64,000 nucleotides of DNA from Dolomedes plantarius (GCA_907164885.2 OU015496.1:140216685-140280684), one strand, 5' to 3'. Counted from the first letter of the stretch, positions 1-11,756 are shown. Notes: generated by a model from the letters alone, not told the origin. Program-made: numbers and translations.

Positions 1-1820
1 AATATTTATAACTCCACGAATATAAAAAAAAATTACAAATGTTTGTACAAAATATCAAATCTACTAATGCCTTTCTATCTACTGAACATCACAGTATCTA
101 TATATTTAAGTTGCTAAACCAGACCCATTCTTTGGGCTGTCTGGGAGAGAAAACTGCATCAATTTATTTCCTTTTGGTCTTAAAAAAAAGATTTTAATCT
201 ATAGATGTGTCAAATATGGTTTTTGTAACCATAATCTCTATTAATTAGCGATAATTTATAATCTAAAATTGTTTTCTGTACATGCTCAGCGACATGTTTA
301 AATCTGGCTTTAGATACTCACTAAGCACGAGGCTGCATAAACTACTGCATAAAATACTGTACTAATTAGATATAACTAAAAATTTAAAACACATTAACAT
401 AATGATTTAAAAATACATATTTAATAAAGTGAATCAAATAATACTGGTAGGAAACAAGGGAAAATAAAAAAGAGTGAGGAACAAGACTTCAGTTTATACA
501 AATAGGCCAAGAATTCAAAGCAAGTTTTTACCTAGATTCAATCATTCATAAGATGATAACCACACTTCCAGTTCTTTCATCTATGGTACTAATGAGATCA
601 GGACTGGCAGTCAAATAAAAATTTCCAGAATTTTCAATTCTGCATACCAGTTCCTTGAATACATGATCTTATAGACAGCTAAAAATAGAAAAATAAGTCA
701 TATACCATGGGATTGTCAAAATACAGTCTTTAATATTATGTACAAACTTTATAATATATATTGTTAAAAATATTGCTAAAAAAGTAAATATTATAATAAG
801 TAGCAGCTAATCAAATTTTAAAGACAAGTGAATTATTTTAATGAGTGATCAGCTTACTTCATAAATAGTCTTTAATATTATGTACAAACTTTATTAAGTA
901 TATTGTCAAAAATTGCTTAAAATGTAAATATTACAATAACTAGCAGATAATCAAATGTTAAAGACAAATGAATTATTTTAATGAGTGATCTGCATATTTC
1001 ATAAATACTTTGTATTGATATTTTACTTTCAAACAAAATATTTAACATCAAATACCTGTTCGAGTCTGAGACAGACAATTATTTTAAACTGAAATAAAAT
1101 ACAATTGCTAAGTTGATAGTAAGGAGAGAATAATTACTGAAATTTCACCAAAGCAGACAGCTAATTCTATTTTATCCTTGTATTCATAAGCTAGTGATTA
1201 ACTGACGCTTCTTTATAAATTTGACGATTTAATAGAGTAGGTTTTCTAAATTTATGAAGTAAACTGTGAGATATAAATTTATAAACAACTTAAATACACT
1301 CAGAATAAATGTTCAACTTCTTATATAAAATGTTCAGTAAACTTTAATAACAGATATTTGAGCATAAATAAAAGTTTACCATAATGTTTTTATTATAAAT
1401 ACTCTAGTTAGAAATAATCTTACTGAAAGTACAAGGTAAGAATCATCAGTAAACACCAAATTTGATCAACTATTCAATTTAAAACTTTCTGAACGATCCG
1501 ATTAACTAAAGTAACTCAACCATTTAAAATAAATAACATAAACACATCCATGATTTCAAAAAGTTTAAATACAACCATTCTATAATTCTAAAAATAGAGA
1601 AACAGCAAATACAATTACAGTAGTTAAATTTATTATTTGAGGAAAGCTTTGGCTGTTTTTATAGAAGTTTAACAAAGCATTTTACTTAAATTTACCCAGT
1701 TACGCTTCATTTTGATATGCATTTTAGAAAACTACTTGATGCTACTAATTAGCCAAGTACATCATTTTGTTTACTAAATAAAAGTATATTACTAATAAAA
1801 TAATATACTTACTCTGGAAT
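1..1820. other. AT-rich non-coding stretch
   Basis: No coding region can be supported here. The sequence is AT-rich with stops in all frames. It holds a two-copy tandem duplication (725-1008). Missing upstream exons of the SMYD-like gene could lie here, but I found no convincing MYND or SET-start coding block with matching splice signals. Confidence 0.5.
725..1008. repeat. 142-bp tandem duplication, two copies
   Basis: Copy 1 (725-866) and copy 2 (867-1008) both start AGTCTTTAATATTATG and both contain a block reading AATTATTTTAATGAGTGATC. The copies differ by scattered substitutions and small indels, so the duplication is not recent. No coding potential is seen. Confidence 0.75.
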
Positions 1821-2278
1821 TCTTCGTAATATTACAATCACGTGGAACATGGAATGGCCGACATCCATTTCCTTTTACCGTTCATTTCTTCTCCCCACGT
1901 GCAAACAATTCGCCAAACCAGTTTCTGTCGTAGTGAATAATGCATTCTGTAACTGTTGGCCCAACAGCTTTAATTTGCAGTTGGGCCAACCATATTTTGT
2001 AACCGTTGGCCCAACAGCTTCCATTTGCAGTTGGGCCAACCATGTTTTGTAACCGTTGGCCCAACCGCATCCATTTGCAGTTGGGCCAACCACATTTTGT
2101 AACCGTTGGCCCAACCGCTTCCATTTGCAGTTGGGCCAACCATATTTTGCAACCGTTGGCCCAACCGTTTTCATTTGCAGTTGGCCCATCTGAATTTCTG
2201 GAATTTCTGCCAACGGTAACCATTCCCCAACGATGCCACGAAAATATGCGGTTGGGCCAACGGTGTGTGTTACTTGGG
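1821..2278. repeat. 50-bp hairpin minisatellite array fused to a Tc1 copy
   Basis: From about 1931 to 2200 a 50-bp unit repeats roughly five times; the block TTGGGCCAAC recurs at 1981, 2031, 2081 and 2131. Each unit also carries the complementary block TTGGCCCAAC, so every unit can form a hairpin with an arm of about 10 bp. Units differ by a few substitutions. A further GTTGGGCCAAC lies at about 2250, before the join with transposase sequence near 2279. The period is not a multiple of three and the unit lacks stops, so several frames stay open on both strands. Those ORFs are artefacts of the repeat. Confidence 0.85.
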
Positions 2279-3102
2279 CGAGGCGGCCAGGGAAGCAATT
2301 CAATCTGGCGATTGACGAAGAACCGTTGGACAATGCGTGCCACGTGTGGTCGCGCATTATCCTGTTGAAATATGGCTGTGGGCAAGCCCTGAAGATAAGA
2401 AAGGACAACTGGCTCCAACACCTCGGAGATGTAGCGTTGGCTGTTTAAAGTACCGGCAATGCGTACGAGAGGTGTGCGAGAGTGATATCCAATACCGCCC
2501 CATACCATAATACCCGGTGCAGGACCAGTGTGGCGGTGCATAACGCAGCTGTTCAGCATCCTCTCTTTACGGTGTCTCCAGACTCGAATGCGACCATCGT
2601 GGTGTTGCAGACAGAAGCGTGACTCGTCAGTAAAGACAATTTCATTCCATTCTGCCGTCCACATCCTTCTGTCATCGCACCATTGGCTGCGGAGACGTCT
2701 GTGGTTCTGCGTCAAGGGTAGACAAAGCAATGGACGTCTTGCGGACAGACCACTCTGCTGTAAACGACGTCGAATGGTACGCGCAGACACTGGATGATGC
2801 GTTACAGACTGCATGTGCTGTGCTATGCTTCGTGATGTGACTGAGCGATCCGTCACTGCGATGCGCACAATTTTCCTGTCATCACGTGAAGTGGTGCGCT
2901 GAGGTGGATGCGATCGAACACGCCGGTCCGTCGTACCCTCCTGCATCCAACGATCACATATCCGCATTACAGTTGTTTGGTTTCGTCCAACACGACTACC
3001 GATTTCCCTGAAAGATAATCCACAATCTCGGTAGGCCACTATCCTTCCTCTGTCGAACTCGGATACTTGATCAAAAGATGATCGCTGTTTTCGACGAGGC
3101 AT
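1882..3102 (-). pseudogene. Tc1 family A transposase fused to minisatellite-encoded tail
   Basis: Read on the minus strand from ATG at 3102 (MPRRKQRSSFDQ). The N-terminal part has the paired helix-turn-helix region expected for DNA binding, then the first catalytic motif (FTDESRF) and the second (FQQDNARPH). Shortly after LLPWPPR the family sequence breaks off. The third catalytic acid, in SPIEN of the other copies, is absent. The frame continues into the 50-bp repeat, giving a chimeric C-terminus rich in VGPTAN and WANG blocks. An upstream in-frame stretch to 3174 is probably untranslated leader, because all three copies share the internal ATG. A functional transposase is not expected. Confidence 0.8.
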
Positions 3103-3335
3103 AATTGATCGTTTTTTTTGAAAAAACCACAAGAAAAACACAATTGCCGAACTTGAAATCGTCGAAATCTCCAAGACTTAAATAGCGCTTTGAAGTGGCG
3201 CCACAGGCGCGTGTGATGTGCGTCTGCGCTGAAATTCTAATCATTTGCATATCTCACCTCCGCTAATGCATGTTGTAAATTTCATGTTATTTGCATGTTT
3301 CCTTCAGGGTGTTGCATTTACAATGGCCAGCAGTG
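2279..3335 (-). mobile_element. Tc1-like element, family A copy 1, end lost
   Basis: The right terminus (minus-strand 5' end) reads GGCCAGCAGTG at the 3335 boundary and is followed by a TA target dinucleotide. It matches the termini of the complete copies at 28196-29605 and 41911-43316. The other end is missing: homology stops near 2279, inside the catalytic domain, and is replaced by the 50-bp minisatellite. The element cannot be mobile in this form. Confidence 0.85.
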
Positions 3336-3337
3336 TA

Positions 3338-3408
<71 letters not shown>
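3336..3408. repeat. (TA)n microsatellite
   Basis: A near-perfect TA run directly abuts the terminus of the family A Tc1 copy. ORFs across it encode only alternating Ile-Tyr and are not genes. Confidence 0.95.
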
Positions 3409-3411
<3 letters not shown>

Positions 3412-3489
3412 AAGTTTTATAGTTATACATTTATTAAAACGACACAAAATGCAAATCTAGTAACATTTTTACATATAATAAATATACAA

Positions 3490-4363
3490 CAAAATCAGTG
3501 CTTTTAATGGAAGGGATGAGCCTGATGTTTTGATAGCAAAATTTCACCATCCGGCTTCAATTTAGTCAGTTTTAACCTTAAATCTCCTCGGCGAGTGATT
3601 TCCATTTTTTTTTGTATGTAAGGAGATTGACAACCGTGCTGAAACCCCTTTCCACGAGATATGAAGGTAATTTTCTCGCGATAGTTCATAATGCAGGATA
3701 TGTAACAGGCAGGATATGTAACAGGTCTCTTTGAAGCCAGAATTGTTGATATATATCCCTTTCTAAACTGCACCTTAAGTTCTTCGTTGGTGATTATACC
3801 GATTAGTTCTTGTAACATGACATCCGTTTCTTCAATGTCACCGTATGGATTGATAATCCACTGTCGTATTTCCATAGTCAATACATCTTCAAACCTAATT
3901 TCAAAGTTTGTGTGAAGGACATTTAAATGTTGAACGTAGGCTGAAAGGTCATTTTCCTGGCAGTTTGTCTGTGCCAAATTGGGAAACTGGAAACTTCAAT
4001 ATAACGGCCACCTGCTGGCCCTCGCTGTAACCGTTCCAGTTCAAAAGTCCATGATGTCGCAACACAAGTTACACGTACTGCGACCGAAAAGTTAATAGAT
4101 TTCTTATACAATTTTATGAAATATACATATAGTTACGAAATGTATCTATGTATAAGAAAGTACTCGTATTACGTAAATACCTGCATAGGTACTATCTGTG
4201 TTAGGCGGATTATTACATTTACGGGAAGCCAAAATTTTGGTGACGGCTCGTGGACCCCCCTTTACATCTCATGCACCCCCAATTTTCTTTTTCACTGGCA
4301 TGGACCCCTTGCAGGTCTATATCGACCCCTAGGGGTAGATATAGACCACTTTGGGAATGACTG
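3490..4363 (-). mobile_element. hAT-type element remnant (ZBED5/EPM2AIP1-like)
   Basis: On the minus strand the element begins near 4363 with CAGTCATTCCCAAAGTGG, a hAT-style terminus. The GGTCTATATCTACCCCTA-type subterminal sequence follows. The transposase remnant lies at 3504-3977 and represents only the C-terminal part, so most of the coding region is deleted. The opposite end was not located and the lower boundary is approximate. Confidence 0.55.
3504..3977 (-). pseudogene. hAT transposase C-terminal fragment
   Basis: The 157-codon reading frame resembles the C-terminus of the ZBED5/EPM2AIP1-like hAT transposases. A segment with FEIRFEDVLTMEIRQWIINP corresponds to the family block around SRFEDF followed by a hydrophobic NPF. 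Later come LQELIGI and ELKVQF, and a decayed dimerisation region (CYISCIMNYREKI) where the family has an EQTFS-MNYRKNK-type block. No catalytic DDE part is present. The similarity is recalled from family motifs, and the frame is clearly eroded after residue 85. Confidence 0.6.
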
Positions 4364-5002
4364 GCCTAGATGAAGAGCCATCTCAAGAAGACATGTAATC
4401 GCCGAGGGCGTACTTTTGTTTTGTGTAAATGCATGGTTCTGTGTTATGTATATGATTTGTGCAAAATATATTTATGTTTTTTTGTGTACCCATATGTTTT
4501 ATATGTCATGATTGTATGTGAATATATTCAGTGTGAATCTTATGTGGTTTTGCGGGAACAAAACGATAGCCTGCATTCCTATCGAAAAGAGAGGAAAAAT
4601 GAGAGGGAACCCACGGCAGTTTGTCCTAACCTGAGTACCGTGTCCCGGACGCGAAATTTTTCAAACAGGCGGGTAGAACAGGCGGGTCACGTGTATCGAC
4701 GAGTTCAGGGCAATCGAAGCGTGTGCGTTTTGTGTTTCGGCTGTGGGCCATGTGAAACTACAAGGCAGTTTGTATTTGCGAATTGTGTGATAACTTGTGT
4801 ACAGTTGTATTTTCGTGTGAGCATTTCAAGAAAGAAAATTAAGTGCTTATCGTAGCACTAATCTCATCGTCTCGAGTCACTTCTTGGAGTTGTGGAAGTA
4901 GTCTCAGCCGGGGACAATTTGAATGTGATCGCCCGGGGAACAGCAGTGAAGCATCTTCGCCTTGGGACCATCACAATGTCAATATATATATATATATATA
5001 CA
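4364..5002. other. No gene recognised; repeat-like sequence
   Basis: A 161-codon open frame on the + strand (4370-4855) has an odd composition, no recognisable domain and no family match I know. The end of the stretch is a short (TA)n run (4981-5000) next to a Tc1 terminus. It may be a decayed LTR or UTR, but I cannot name it. Confidence 0.4.
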
Positions 5003-6414
5003 CACTCATGGACAAAAAAATTAGCGCACTAAGAAATAATTGCGGGATCGTAACGAAACTTGCAATGAAGGTACATGTCGGGGAGATATGTAAATGATTA
5101 GAAATGCAGCGTGATTGCGCATTACGTATAGTCGGTAGAGGGCGTTGAACATCGTACTCTGTGGAGTATAAAACAGGTAACCAAAGCTTGTTTGAGTGTG
5201 CTGAATCATTTACAAAGGAAGAGCTGAGATAGACATGCCATTACGCCGTGTTCGAAGACAATATAAGCAGTTGTCGCAGTTTGAGAGGGGGAGAATCGTC
5301 GGGATGATGGAAGCTGGGTGGTCAGCTAGGCGAGTAGCTCGTCAATTAGGCCGCTCTGATTGTGTTGTGAGGAGGTGTTGGGACCAGTGGACCCGATAGA
5401 TGTCATGTACACGAAGACCAGGCTCAGGACGCCCGCGACAGACCAGTCGTCGAGAAGACCGCCACATCGTAAGAAATGCACGCGTACAGCCAACTGCTTC
5501 ATCGGCCGCCATCCAGGCACAGGTAGCACCTTCACTAGGGGCCTCTGTGTCTTCTCGAACCATACGAAGGCGCCTGGCTGAAGGACAGTTGGTATCGCGG
5601 CGCCCATTACGTGTGCTGCCATTGACGCCCACCCATCGACGCCTCCGTTTGGAGTTTTGCCGCGCACGAGGAAACTGGACTGCAGCAGAATGGAACCAGG
5701 TCGTCTTTAGCGACGAATCCAGATTCAATCTCGGCAGTGATGACAATCGTGTTCGTGTGTGGAGAGCCCGTGGTGAACGCTTCAATCCTGCCTTTGCTGT
5801 ACAGCGACACATCGCTCCCACAGCTGGTGTGATGGTATGGGGTGCCACTGCCTATAATACACGGTCACCCCTAGTATTGTTCCGTGGCACCATGACAGCC
5901 CAGCGGTATGTTCATGAAATTCTGCAACCACATGTGTTGCCACTCATGCAACGGCTCCCAGGAGCCATTTTTCAACAAGACAATGCTCGGCCTCATACGG
6001 CAAGGGTGTCACAAGACTATCTCCGCACTGTTACTACCCTTCCTTGGCCTGCCCGATCCCCAGATTTGTCTCCAATCGAGCATATCTGGGATCATTTGGG
6101 ACGACGAGTTGGGCATCCCACGAGTTTGAACGAACTAGAGGCAAGGTTACAGCAAATATGGAACGAAATGTCTCAAGACATCATACAGAACTTGTATGAC
6201 TCAATGCCCGATCGTATCGCATCGTGCATTCGCGCTAGAGGGGGTCCAACGGAGTATTAACTCCTCCGTTCTTTTGCCTTTTTCTCTGAAATAAATTATC
6301 CTTTTTCTTTGATTTTCTTATCATTTACTTATATCAAAGTAGTCATTACGTATGTAAAATTTCGTTTCATTTTGACGACTCCTTCTTGGTGCGCTAACTT
6401 TTTGTCCATGAGTG
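5003..6414 (+). mobile_element. Tc1-like element, family B copy 1
   Basis: Terminal inverted repeats start CACTCATGGACAAAAA at 5003 and end TTTTTGTCCATGAGTG at 6414. The right flank is TA; the left flank reads CA, probably a mutated TA. The element is 1,412 bp and carries one transposase gene in + orientation. It lies between two (TA)n runs. The second copy at 9597-11005 has the same ends and closely related internal sequence. Confidence 0.93.
5235..6260 (+). pseudogene. Tc1 family B transposase, single nonsense codon
   Basis: Starts at ATG 5235 (MPLRRVRRQY) and ends with TAA at 6258, 341 codons and in frame throughout. The only obvious lesion is an in-frame TAG at 5397, where copy 2 has GAG. 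Motifs in order: N-terminal HTH with FERGRI, RPGSGRPRQTSRREDR linker, first catalytic VFSDESRF, VMVWG, second catalytic FQQDNARPH, then SPDLSPIEHIW with the third acid. Counting from the second Asp to the Glu of PIEH gives 32 intervening residues, against 34 in family A. The enzyme would cut and paste the element at TA sites. As read it is inactivated unless the stop is bypassed. Confidence 0.88.
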
Positions 6415-6418
6415 TATA

Positions 6419-6489
<71 letters not shown>

Positions 6490-6505
6490 ATGTATATATA
6501 TATAA
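6415..6505. repeat. (TA)n/(TG)n microsatellite
   Basis: A TA run with a short TG insert directly follows the right terminus of the family B Tc1 element. Its Ile-Tyr and His-Thr ORFs are artefacts. Confidence 0.92.
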
Positions 6506-7084
6506 ATCATAACGGATATTTTTATAGACAAAATAATGTAGAAGAAAATATTCAAATTAAATAAAATGGTCAATGTATGCAATTAATTTCTTTGTTTAAT
6601 ATCCATAAAACTTACTAACTTGAATTAAATTCTTAAAAAAACTTCCATCTCAATTAGTATAATCGTTAAATTTTATCTTTTACCGTATTTTAATTTTTTT
6701 ATAGCAGGATTACGTTCCTCAATAACGGTCCTCTGGAAAGTAAAAAAATTGGTCTGCGTCGCGAGTTCCATAATTTTGGCAGCGCGCCAAACGCAGTAGC
6801 TGTAAACAGTTAGGGCCTGTCCACATACGAATCCGGTAGCGGAAGCGTTAAAGTATTGAAATATATTTAACCAATGACAAACTTCCAAACGATTAGCAAC
6901 GAAATTTTTAACGCCTATGATTGGTTTATTTCCGTCTCAGCACCATGTTTTCTTTTACGCTTCTGCTACCGGACTCCTATGTGAACAGGCCCTTAAACAG
7001 AAAAGTACCAAAATGCGTCAAAAAAAAACTATTAGCAAACGATAAGTAATCCTACGAGTTAATAACTCGCGATAGTTTCGTTAG
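6506..7084. other. Intergenic/intronic stretch with one MITE
   Basis: Apart from the MITE at 6813-6992 nothing coding or structured is recognised. Confidence 0.5.
6813..6992. mobile_element. PIF/Harbinger-type MITE, copy 1
   Basis: A 180-bp element with inverted termini GGGCCTGTCCACATACGA and CCTATGTGAACAGGCCC, extending inward as GGTAGCGGAAGCGT and ACGCTTCTGCTACC. It is flanked by a 3-bp TTA duplication (6810-6812 and 6993-6995), as expected for PIF/Harbinger (TWA). No ORF is present. A second copy lies at 50608-50767 and a related fragment near 60.9 kb. Confidence 0.85.
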
Positions 7085-7540
7085 AAGAGACTACATGAAA
7101 TTTTTTTTGTCAATTTATTTCGTTGTTATGCACGTGACGCAAAATTAATTTGAAGTATCACAAAAAGAAAAGAAACCACGTGATCTGCATTTAATAAATT
7201 CTAAAAATTAATATTTAAAAATTCACCAAAAATCAGAAAATGGAGGTAAAGATTCGAAAAAGATTTCATTTTAAAGGAATTTTTATGATCTTTCTCTTTA
7301 TATAATTTTTTAACCCTCAGATTATTATTCTAAATGCAAACTTTAAAGAATGTTACAAAAACAACTTAAAAATTTAATTTAAAAAATCCAAGAAGAATTT
7401 TTCGAAAATCTTTCTTAGTGCACCCCTACACTAGAAGGAGAATCGACACGCAAAATTTCAGCCCTTCAGGTCCAGCGGTTTGGTCTGTGCGTTATATGTC
7501 AGTCAGTCAGTCAGTTACTGAACTGTTTTGTATATATAGA
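7085..7540 (-). mobile_element. Non-autonomous Helitron fragment, 5' part
   Basis: On the minus strand it starts TCTATATATACAAAAC near 7540, continues with CTGACTGACTGAC repeats and a tract reading CTGAAGGGCTGAAATTTTGC. It parallels the complete + strand copy at 44458-45222. The homology runs down to about 7085 (sequence around GTGACGCAAAATTAA) and the 3' hairpin/CTAG end is missing, so this copy is truncated. Confidence 0.75.
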
Positions 7541-7602
7541 TAATGATGTGTTGTTCTAAATCAGTAAATAATTAGTTCATGCTGTTCATTGCTTGAATTT
7601 AG

Positions 7603-7730
7603 GTTTTGAAAAAACAAAGGAGCATAGTCTAATGAACCTCCATTACAAAACTCTGAAAGAATCTGTTAGAAAGTATATTGGGAATGAAAATATGCCAAAT
7701 GATGAGGATTTCAGGAAAATCTACGTAAAG
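7603..7730 (+). CDS. SMYD-like gene, exon a (pre-core SET helix)
   Basis: Acceptor AG at 7601-7602 and donor GTAAAT at 7731. The exon has two leading bases and then 42 codons, ending in phase 0. The peptide begins FEKTKEHSLMNLHYK and ends DEDFRKIYVK. It resembles the SMYD segment that precedes the NSFTIC block, where an amphipathic helix is followed by a hydrophobic F..I/F motif. The entry phase requires an upstream exon that I could not find. Confidence 0.6.
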
Positions 7731-7862
7731 GTAAATTTAAATCACACACTTTTACTCCTTTGACGTCTTCGGGAAGGATAGTGAATTAATACATTTGTAT
7801 AATTTTACTTATTACTGAATTACATATCCTAATTCATATAATGCGTGATGGCTTATAACAAG

Positions 7863-7920
7863 CCATATGCAATGTGCATCGGTAGAATGGAAATGGGGAC
7901 TAGCATCACTTCAGGGACAG
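7863..7920 (+). CDS. SMYD-like gene, exon b (tentative)
   Basis: Acceptor AG at 7861-7862 with a poor pyrimidine tract, and a weak donor GTTGAT at 7921. The 58-bp exon enters in phase 0 and leaves in phase 1, fitting both neighbours. The peptide PYAMCIGRMEMGTS lines up with the SMYD NSFTICNAEM block. The splice sites are weak and a nearby stronger donor (GTAAGA at 7937) gives a stop in this frame, so the exon is provisional. Confidence 0.35.
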
Positions 7921-8449
7921 GTTGATTTGCTAACGGGTAAGATAATAATTTTACAGAAAACCTGTGTTGTGGTACAATTTTTGAAATAAAAAATGAATGC
8001 ATTAGTACGTTTTAAACAAATTAAATTAAGAAAACAACTAATAAAAACGTTGATCATAGTTCTTATCTTGCAGTCCTAAATAGAACTACTGGTTTTCTAG
8101 TTTCTGTGACTAGTATTCTATATGTATTAAATATATTTGACATATTTGAGCAGTTTTCCGCTGTTCCTTAATTTCTTTTGACTTTAATTTCGTAAAAGAC
8201 TCACTTTTCTAAGATTCATTTTTCTGTTCCCAAACATTTGGCAGTAAGACGTCTAAGGTTTTCGACAGTTGGCATTTTTAATTGATGGATCTGATATTCA
8301 TTAGACAACGTACTTTTTAGGTGGACTTTTTCTGCATTTATTAAGTGTTTCTTATATGAAATGATTAACTTTCTTTCGCCTATAAACTGCATTGTCTGCT
8401 CTTCGCACAGAAATGTCTTGGGCCGAATCATAGTTACGTTTACCCATTA
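7921..8449. other. Intron sequence, nothing recognised
   Basis: AT-rich intron of the SMYD-like gene between exon b and the LTR-like repeat. A 71-codon frame on the minus strand shows no recognisable domain. Confidence 0.45.
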
Positions 8450-9212
<763 letters not shown>

Positions 9213-9596
9213 TTTGTCGCTTTTGCGGTCGGATGGGTGTCTAATTAAACAGACACCGGACCTGTCATTCTGTTAGGTTTGCAACTGTTTTGCCCTGTGG
9301 GCGAAAAGGAAGTCCTGGAGAAGTGCGGGTACGTTTGGAGAATGACCAAGATGTAACTACAAGGCGGAAAGCCCAGGCGGAAGTGCAGTCCTTGCAGCAG
9401 AATGGAAAAGTTTCTATATGCCGAGGTAAGTCTGATTAAGTTAAAATTCCAGAGAGATTTGATTGGATTTGTCTAGGCGGATTGTAAGTTAAGGTTAATG
9501 CAAACGTAAATTAAATTAAAAGTTCTAGGGGTACAAAAAGTTCAGGATATTGAATAATTTTGTGTAGAATTGTTTTAATTTGATTTGGTTGAAATA
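9213..9596. other. Possible leader of the LTR element; no gene
   Basis: Follows LTR copy A directly. No primer-binding site with the usual TGG start could be identified. A good splice-donor-like GAGGTAAGT lies at about 9422-9430. No coding region is supported. Confidence 0.3.
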
Positions 9597-11005
9597 CACT
9601 CATGGACAAAAAAATTAGCGCACCAAGAAATAATTGCGGGATCGTAACGAAACTTGCAATGAAGGTACATGTCGAGGAGATATGCAAATGATTAGAAATG
9701 CAGCGTGATTGCGCATTACGTATACCCGGTAGAGGGCGTTGAACATCGTACTCTTTGGAGTATAAAACAGGTAACCAAAGCTTGTTTGAGTGTGCTGAAT
9801 CATTTACAAAGGAAGAGCTGAGATAGACATGCCATTACGCCGTGTTCGAAGACAATATAAGCAGTTGTCGCAGTTTGAGAGGGGGAGAATCGTCGGGATG
9901 ATGGAAGCTGGGTGGTCAGCTAGGCGAGTAGCTCGTCAATTAGGCCGCTCTGATTATGTTGTGAGGAGGTTTTGGGACCAGTGGACGCGAGAGATATCAT
10001 GTACACGAAGACCAGGCTCAGGACGCCCGCGACAGACCAGTCGTCGAGAAGACCGCCACATCGTAAGAAATGCACGCATATAGCCAACTGCTTCATCGGC
10101 CGCCATCCAGGAACAGGTAGCACCTTCACTAGGAGCCTCTGTGTCTTCTCGAACCATACGGAGGCGCCTGGCTGAAGGACAGTTGGTATCGCGGCGTCCA
10201 TTACGTGTGCTGCCCTTGACGCTCACCCATCGACGCCTCCGTTTGGAGTTTTGCCGCGCACGAGGAAACTGGACTGCAGCGGAATGGAACCAGGTCGTCT
10301 TTAGCGACGAATCCAGATTCAATCTCGGCAGTGATGACAATCGTGTTTGTGTGTGGAGAGCCCGTGGTGAACGCTTCAATCCTGCCTTTGCTGTACAGCG
10401 ACACATCGCTCCCACAGCTGGTGTGATGGTATGGGGTGCCATTGCCTACAATACACGGCCACCCCTAGTATTGTTCCGTGGCACCATGACAGCCCAGCGG
10501 TATGTTCATGAAATCCTGCAACCCATGTGTTGCCACTCATGCAACGGCTCCTAGGAGCCATTTTTCAACAAGACAATGCTCGGCCTCATACGGCAAGGGT
10601 GTCACAAGACTATGTCCGCACTGTTACTACCCTTCCTTGGCCTGCCCGATCCCCAGATTTGTCTCCAATCGAGCATATCTAGGATCATTTGGGACGACGA
10701 GTTGGGCATCCCACGAGTTTGAACGAACTAGAGGCAAGGTTACAGCAAATATGGAACGAAATGTCTCAAGACATCATACAGAACTTGTATGACTCAATGC
10801 CCGATCGTATCGCATCGTATATTCGCGCTAGAGGGGGTCCAACGGAGTATTAACTCCTCCGTTCTTTTGCCTTTTTCTCTGAAATAAATTATCCTTTTTT
10901 GATTTTCTTATCATTTACTTATATCAAAGTAGTCATTACGTATGTAAAATTTCGTTTCATTTTGACGACTTCTTCTTGGTGCGCTAATTTTTTTGTCCAT
11001 GAGTG
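9597..11005 (+). mobile_element. Tc1-like element, family B copy 2
   Basis: A 1,409-bp element with CACTCATGG...CCATGAGTG termini and TA on both sides (9595-9596 and 11006-11007). It is closely similar to 5003-6414 over its whole length. Its transposase carries more lesions than copy 1. Confidence 0.93.
9829..10853 (+). pseudogene. Tc1 family B transposase, multiply broken
   Basis: Starts at ATG 9829 (MPLRRVRRQY). A CAG-to-TAG change creates a stop at 10081-10083. A one-base deletion near 10524 shifts the frame, in the stretch between QRYVHEILQP and the second catalytic motif. A further stop interrupts the SPIEHIW region at about 10681. The catalytic motifs VFSDESRF and FQQDNARPH remain readable in separate frames, and the natural stop is at 10851. 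The spacing between the second Asp and the Glu appears the same as in copy 1. Confidence 0.88.
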
Positions 11006-11444
11006 TACTTAAATGGAGTTGGCATAATTAACTATTTAACTGGGTCTTAAGCGAAGTAATAGTTATTTTGGCTTGTATGTTCGAATAAGGTAATTTTATT
11101 TGAAACGTTATACCAGGGTTTTGCTTTGCCTGAGGGAAAAACTCAGTTTTGGAAAAGAAATACATTGCATGTAATACTTTGGAGAGAAACCGAAAGTGTC
11201 AAATTACTGGGGTAGTGTATGAAAAATGCATAAGATAAATATATTGTTTGTAATATTGATCTGAATTAAGTGTATTTTTGTGCTCTTTGAAAGTTCAGCT
11301 AGTGCTAAGGGTATTTTGTGTACCGGTATTAATTTGGAGTTTAGTATTTTGCCAACTGTATTTTGATATCAGTTTGAAATTTAGCATATTACTAAGGGTT
11401 ATAGTGCCTTGATACTAAGGTGGAATTTTAGATAATACGAGGTA
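11006..11444. other. Intron sequence, nothing recognised
   Basis: Lies between the family B Tc1 and the Tigger element. Two short related phrases built on TTTGAAATTAGCATATT and ACTAAGG recur here and again after 13325, which suggests the Tigger element inserted into a degenerate repeat. Confidence 0.35.
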
Positions 11445-11756
11445 CTGTGGTACCTCGGTTTACGAACTTAATTCGTACCAAGACTTGTTTCGCAAACCGA
11501 AACATTCGTAAACCGAATCAGTTTTTCCATTATAAATTAATGGATGAAGAATTAATCCGTTCACCCCCTAAAATATAGTTATTTTCACCTTGTTTTTATG
11601 GGTTCAGTTATAAAGAAATGGTGAGAATAAATTAAAACAGACTTTATTATGAAGAACTAACACATGATAATTGTTCAGTACAGCATTTTAGCTTTGTAGT
11701 GGATAATGGCTGGTGCAAATGTTCGAATGTTGAAAAGGAAGGGAGGACTACAGATA

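Noticed and set aside
1931..2200. CRISPR-like regular array
   Set aside because: The 50-bp units are contiguous tandem repeats without unique spacers, inside a eukaryotic transposon.
4370..4855. 161-codon + strand ORF
   Set aside because: Cys-, Tyr- and Val-biased composition, no domain, and no promoter or splice context.
5342..5848. 168-codon minus strand ORF, and its counterpart at 9954-10442
   Set aside because: Both are antisense shadows of the Tc1 family B transposase and are duplicated only because the element is.
7863..7944. Alternative longer form of exon b using the donor at 7937
   Set aside because: In the frame required by the neighbouring exons it runs into a stop; the other frame breaks phase with exon a.
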